Source of the DNA: Geobacter sp.
GTDB lineage: Bacteria; Desulfobacterota; Desulfuromonadia; Geobacterales; Pseudopelobacteraceae
Reading direction: 5' to 3'
DNA length: 64,000 bases
Assembly: GCA_009684515.1 (NCBI GenBank)
Contig: WKKS01000010.1
Location: 39,019-103,018 of the forward strand
This document shows, piece after piece, positions 60,691 through 64,000 of this stretch; position 1 is the first letter of the stretch, and each line of letters starts with the position of its first letter. Made by a program: the position numbers and the translations under genes. The notes below the pieces were generated by a model that had not been told where the DNA came from, did no database searches, and saw only the letters and a program-made list of their open reading frames with translations.

Positions 60691-61573
60691 ATAACCTCCG
60701 ATCTCAATTTTTCACCATCTCCAGCGGCAGTTACCGGCAACGCCAGAACCCGCAACCGGACTCAGGACAGTAACTCGAAAAGCGGCATCATTACAAGCCG
60801 GTAAAATCCGATCATCCGCTATATGATCCTGTTACTGCGATTTGGCAGGTTTTCAAGCCACTATTACCTGAATTATGATAATTCATTCGAACAAATGACT
60901 GAAAAGCTGTAATCTGTCGAAAATGAGAGAGACAGAACCGGGCAGCCCGGAAACTTTGTGATTTCTCAAACAGCCAAACACCTTAATCGCCTTACCAGGA
61001 ACTCCATGCCTGTTTTTCCACAATCCGGACAAATTGTCGGCCTGACACTGAACTCGTACCTTCGAAACCCGGACACCACTGTCCTGATCGTCCTTGGCGC
61101 GATGTTCGTCCTGCCAATGCTGGCACGCTATTTTCGATCCTCGCAAATGTCCCGCAAACAGTGTTGATTCGGCACAAAATACACTTTCAACAGATGCTGT
61201 GGATAAACATGCTCCAACTGTGGATAACTCTCAAAATAGTCATGTAATTCCGTATGCTTTTTCGTTTTGCACAATGAATAGGCAGGACCCGTAACTAGCT
61301 GTATTTGCGTGTCAATAGTTATTTTGACATGTATACGATCATTCAATAATACAGATGTATACAGTGGCTCATGAAATTGGCATTTAAAAGTGGATAACTC
61401 ATGAAAATCACGACAAATGATTACCTGCCGGAAAACAGTTTTTCAAAATCTATCCCCGTTTCACCACCACAAAATCAAAGAGGTCGCAGTGACAAACTGC
61501 AACCCCTTTAAATCCTCAAACAAATCGCAGGAAAAATCAAATCCGGCAAGTACAGCCCGCACACTATTGATTA
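60691..61573. other. Long intergenic region with DnaA-box-like repeats
   Basis: No gene is supported in these 880 bases; frames around 60883-61346 lack good ribosome-binding sites. Three DnaA-box-like nonamers occur on the plus strand: TGTGGATAA at 61198-61206 and 61219-61227, and AGTGGATAA at 61389-61397. The flanks are AT-rich. dnaA and gyrB are not near, so chromosomal oriC is not supported. A terminator of the SseB-like gene lies at 61477-61509. Confidence 0.55.
61477..61509 (-). terminator. Terminator of the SseB-like gene
   Basis: On the minus strand AAAGGGGTTGCAG pairs with CTGCGACCTCTTT, separated by a seven-base loop and followed by GATTTTG. It lies about 65 bases after the stop codon of the SseB-like gene. 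Confidence 0.6.
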
Positions 61574-62014
61574 TCAGGATTTTATCTCTGACTCCGTCTC
61601 CATGGCCGCTTCCGCGTTGCAGAGTTCTACCGCCTGCCTGAGCCAGTCGATTTCTTCCGGCAAAAACTGTTTTGAATATTCTGTGCCGACATTCAAGGCC
61701 CAGTGCAGTGGCGGACGGGTTGTAGCGGCCAGCACATGGCCCGGCACTTCCACACTTTCCACTTCGGCCTGAGCCCAGGCATGCAGACGTTCTTTGCTGT
61801 CGAAGAGCATCAGGTAATCATTCCCACCCGATTCGATCACCAGCGGCAGCACTTCCGCTTCCTTGCTCCCACCGGTTGCGGCAGCCATCTCCTCCTCGTT
61901 CAGAGTCGGTACGAAAAACGTTGAGTTAAGAAAAAGGTCAAAATACTTCGATTGGCTCTTGGGGTTTTGCATATCCTTACGGAGAATTTCCAGCGCCTGG
62001 TCCAGATCAGTCAT
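61574..62014 (-). CDS. SseB-family protein
   Basis: A 146-residue protein with an SseB N-terminal-type domain: TFFVPTLNEEEM, then LMLFDSKERLHAWA. The family is widespread and has no proven biochemical role. The start MTDLDQALE at 62014 follows AAAGG; the ATG at 62029 and 62101 are less favoured. It is divergent from hipBA across about 200 bases. Confidence 0.75.
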   Translation of the reverse strand: MTDLDQALEILRKDMQNPKSQSKYFDLFLNSTFFVPTLNEEEMAAATGGSKEAEVLPLVIESGGNDYLMLFDSKERLHAWAQAEVESVEVPGHVLAATTRPPLHWALNVGTEYSKQFLPEEIDWLRQAVELCNAEAAMETESEIKS

Positions 62015-62142
62015 CCAAATACCTTTCATTGCGTGATTGTAAACGGGGAGAATACTGGTTAAATGATCTGAATTACAAGCCGGAAAATCACACTCACCCA
62101 CAATTCATCCGTACATAATTCCAAGATCAATCGCAGAGCTAG

Positions 62143-62158
62143 TCGTCGTATATGACGA
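62143..62158. promoter_or_regulatory. Inverted repeat upstream of hipB (second operator)
   Basis: TCGTC-GTATAT-GACGA is a perfect five-base dyad about 35 bases from the main operator. It shares the TCGTC and GACGA half-sites with the region at 62181 and could be a second HipB-binding site. Confidence 0.5.
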
Positions 62159-62175
62159 ATAATCACCAATTCCAC

Positions 62176-62204
62176 TTGTATATCGTCACTTATTACGATA
62201 TATA
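62176..62204 (+). promoter_or_regulatory. hipB promoter and operator
   Basis: TTGTAT (62176-62181) and TATATA (62199-62204) are 17 bases apart; the ATG follows after six bases. Within the spacer lies TATCGT-N8-ACGATA (62181-62200), close to the E. coli HipB operator TATCC-N8-GGATA. The layout predicts repression by HipB and a leaderless transcript. Confidence 0.6.
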
Positions 62205-62210
62205 TAAAGC

Positions 62211-62576
62211 ATGAAAATACAAAAACAATTAACCGACAAAGCCATACTCGAAGAGATGGGCCGCCGCATAGCCAGACAGAGACTGAATCTTGACCTGACA
62301 CAAGCAGAAGTGGCAACCAGGTCAGGGCTAGGAAAGAGGACGGTAGAGCGCATTGAAGCCGGCGAATCTGCCCAGATGGAAAGCTTGATCAGAATCATGC
62401 GGGCGCTGAACCTGTTGGGACAGCTGGACTCGTTGCTGCCGGAGGATACCGGCCTGCGGCCGCTGGAACTCCTCAAACTCAGAAAGAAAGAGCGTCAGCG
62501 GGCTTCTGCCTCGGGCAAATCCGGCCTCGAAGAAAAAAAGGCCGAACCGGGATGGTCCTGGGGGGATGAAAAATGA
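62211..62576 (+). CDS. hipB: HipB-like antitoxin
   Basis: A 121-residue Xre-type HTH protein: RIARQRLNLDLTQAEVATRSG then GKRTVERIEAGES. A C-terminal basic tail (about 90-121) extends the E. coli HipB length. It represses the hipBA operon and neutralises HipA. The stop overlaps the hipA start by four bases. There is no ribosome-binding site, consistent with a leaderless start. Confidence 0.9.
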   Translation: MKIQKQLTDKAILEEMGRRIARQRLNLDLTQAEVATRSGLGKRTVERIEAGESAQMESLIRIMRALNLLGQLDSLLPEDTGLRPLELLKLRKKERQRASASGKSGLEEKKAEPGWSWGDEK

Positions 62577-63874
62577 GCAGCGTGGCTGAGGTCAAATTAT
62601 GGGGTCGCACCATTGGCGCGGTTGCCCTGACAGACGGTTCGGAGACCGCCACTTTTGAATATGATCCGCGATTCGTCCAGAGCGGAATAGAAATATCTCC
62701 ACTGATGATGCCTCTTTCACGACAGCTATATTCCTTCCCCTCTTTGGCAAAACAAACTTTTCACGGGCTGCCGGGCATGCTGGCCGACTCCCTTCCGGAC
62801 AAATTCGGCAACGCGCTGATCAATGCCTGGCTGTCGGCACAAGGACGGACACCGGAGTCGTTTAATGCAGTTGAACGACTCTGCTACACCGGTCCTCGCG
62901 GAATGGGAGCGCTGGAATATGCGCCCGCAATCGGTCCCATTTCAAAAAAAGCCTCGCAAATCCAGATAAACAGGCTTGTCGAACTGGCATCGGAAGTCCT
63001 GTCGCACCGTAACAGCCTGAGTGTCTCCTTCGGCAGTAAAAGTAGCGAAGCGGCTTTGAAGGAAATACTGAGGGTCGGCACGTCAGCCGGCGGAGCCAGG
63101 GCGAAGGCCATCATAGCCTGGAACCCGGTCACCAACGAAGTCAGATCAGGTCAGGTCAAGGCGGACCCGGGCTTCGAGCAGTGGCTGCTGAAATTTGACG
63201 GAGTTTCCGGAAACAGGGACAAGGAACTGGAAGATCCCAGAGGTTATGGAGCGATCGAATATGCATATTACCTGATGGCAACCGCTGCCGGCATCTCGAT
63301 GAGTGAATGCCGGATCCTCGAAGAGAATGGCCGTCGGCATTTCATGACCAGGCGTTTCGACCGGACACCCGACGGGCAGAAGATTCATATGCAATCACTC
63401 GGCGCCCTGGCTCACTTCGACTACAATCTGGCGGGAGCTTACTCCTATGAACAGGCACTGATGGTCATCCGCCAATTGGGGCTGCCAATGGCCGCCACGG
63501 AGGAAATGTTTCGCAGGATGGTCTTTAATATCGCAGCCCGCAACCAGGATGATCATGTCAAAAACATCGCCTTCCTGATGGACAAAAGCGGGGCCTGGTC
63601 ACTGGCACCGGCGTTTGACGTTACTTACAGCTACCACCCTTCGGGAGCATGGACTTCTACCCATCAGATAACCATGAACGGCAAACGGGATAATTTCGAG
63701 CTGGATGACTTCAGAGAATGTGCCAAAACGTCTTCAATGAAACGGGGACGGGCGGAATCTATCATCAAAGAAGTGCGTAATGTGGTCAAAAACTGGCCCG
63801 ATTATGCTGAGAAAGCGGGCGTATCTGACGAGTGGATAATTGCCGTACGTGGATCGTTGCGGCTGGGAGAGTAG
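62573..63874 (+). CDS. hipA: HipA-like Ser/Thr kinase toxin
   Basis: A 433-residue HipA-family kinase. The N-terminal HipA couple domain is followed by the kinase lobe with GGARAKAIIAWN (Ser loop region) and FMTRRFDR. The catalytic core has NQDDHVKNIAF (with the catalytic Asp) and APAFDVTYS. E. coli HipA phosphorylates GltX and triggers dormancy. The motifs look intact. It is translationally coupled to hipB by a four-base overlap. Confidence 0.92.
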   Translation: MSSVAEVKLWGRTIGAVALTDGSETATFEYDPRFVQSGIEISPLMMPLSRQLYSFPSLAKQTFHGLPGMLADSLPDKFGNALINAWLSAQGRTPESFNAVERLCYTGPRGMGALEYAPAIGPISKKASQIQINRLVELASEVLSHRNSLSVSFGSKSSEAALKEILRVGTSAGGARAKAIIAWNPVTNEVRSGQVKADPGFEQWLLKFDGVSGNRDKELEDPRGYGAIEYAYYLMATAAGISMSECRILEENGRRHFMTRRFDRTPDGQKIHMQSLGALAHFDYNLAGAYSYEQALMVIRQLGLPMAATEEMFRRMVFNIAARNQDDHVKNIAFLMDKSGAWSLAPAFDVTYSYHPSGAWTSTHQITMNGKRDNFELDDFRECAKTSSMKRGRAESIIKEVRNVVKNWPDYAEKAGVSDEWIIAVRGSLRLGE

Positions 63875-63934
63875 CGGACATCCCCCCAGCCGGCCAGCGA
63901 TTCCATTAATCCGCGGTCAAAAGGACACCAGGAT

Positions 63935-64000
63935 TTATTTCGCCAGCTTAGCCGTCAACGCCGGCACAAACTGCATCACATCCGCCACCACCAGCACATC
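63935..64000 (-). CDS. C-terminal end of a protein, possibly EtfA
   Basis: The minus strand codes the last 21 residues of a gene cut by the window edge, ending VMQFVPALTAKLAK. The pattern of a helix PALxxxL just before the stop resembles the C-terminus of electron-transfer flavoprotein alpha subunits. The evidence is thin, and other ends fit too. Confidence 0.35.
   Translation of the reverse strand, partial: DVLVVADVMQFVPALTAKLAK

Noticed and set aside
60883..61346. Several 60-90 residue ORFs in both strands
   Set aside because: They overlap each other, lack ribosome-binding sites and show no motif.
60691..61573. Chromosomal origin (oriC)
   Set aside because: Only three DnaA-box-like sequences, no dnaA, dnaN or gyrB neighbours and no clear unwinding element; kept as a DnaA-box cluster only.
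1..64000. CRISPR arrays
   Set aside because: No regularly spaced repeats of 24-40 bases were seen anywhere.

Overview
The window reads as chromosome of a Geobacter-like bacterium (Desulfuromonadota, Geobacterales; the genus is uncertain). The case rests on gene families: an energy-converting-hydrogenase-related (Ehr) complex, a 480-residue glyceraldehyde-3-phosphate dehydrogenase, a succinate-semialdehyde/glyoxylate reductase relative, SCO and c-type cytochrome proteins, several c-di-GMP genes and a likely UGA-encoded selenoprotein. No database search was possible, so family names come from motifs and gene order.

Layout. 455-9832 is a colinear nine-gene module: YVTN beta-propeller, cohesin/dockerin protein, two SCO copper-thioredoxin proteins, a cytochrome c fused to a periplasmic ligand-binding domain, a small His-rich anchored protein, an FtsX-type ABC permease with its ATPase, and a polytopic protein with a CPFC motif. 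It looks like an envelope redox/metal module whose function I cannot name, and it is the best candidate for an undescribed system. 9947-11354 holds a cupin, a rhodanese whose catalytic position is an in-frame UGA followed by a SECIS-like hairpin, and a HAD phosphatase. A diguanylate cyclase and gap follow. 13852-24617 (minus) is the Ehr operon, headed by an HTH/PTS-EIIA protein and split by an oppositely oriented MazEF-like toxin-antitoxin pair. 24798-30394 has NUDIX, EamA, CvfB-like, GGDEF/EAL and DUF2786 genes.

30395-38511 is accessory DNA: a TumE/TumA pair, decayed DNA, tRNA-Ser(CGA), a 138-bp IS21-like terminal-repeat relic, a LysR/MFS pair, a resolvase stub, an IS3-family transposase relic carrying the 3' end of a group II intron, and a PfpI-ADH-SDR trio. 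38925-45560 holds a Fic protein, a YgjP-like metallopeptidase, an iron-sulfur flavoprotein, an exonuclease and two cell-wall enzymes. 46004-51009 is a TetR-controlled tripartite ABC efflux operon. 51148-54119 pairs a NapH-like Fe-S membrane protein with an NDH-2 dehydrogenase. The rest holds HU, a rhodanese-YceI fusion, PilZ, an isochorismatase-like hydrolase, a beta-hydroxyacid dehydrogenase, lexA, a flavin-reductase operon, an SseB-like protein, hipBA and the end of a possible etfA.

A recurring feature is that lexA, hipB, lysR and tumE each have a -10-like hexamer ending five or six bases before the ATG, with no ribosome-binding site, which suggests leaderless mRNAs.
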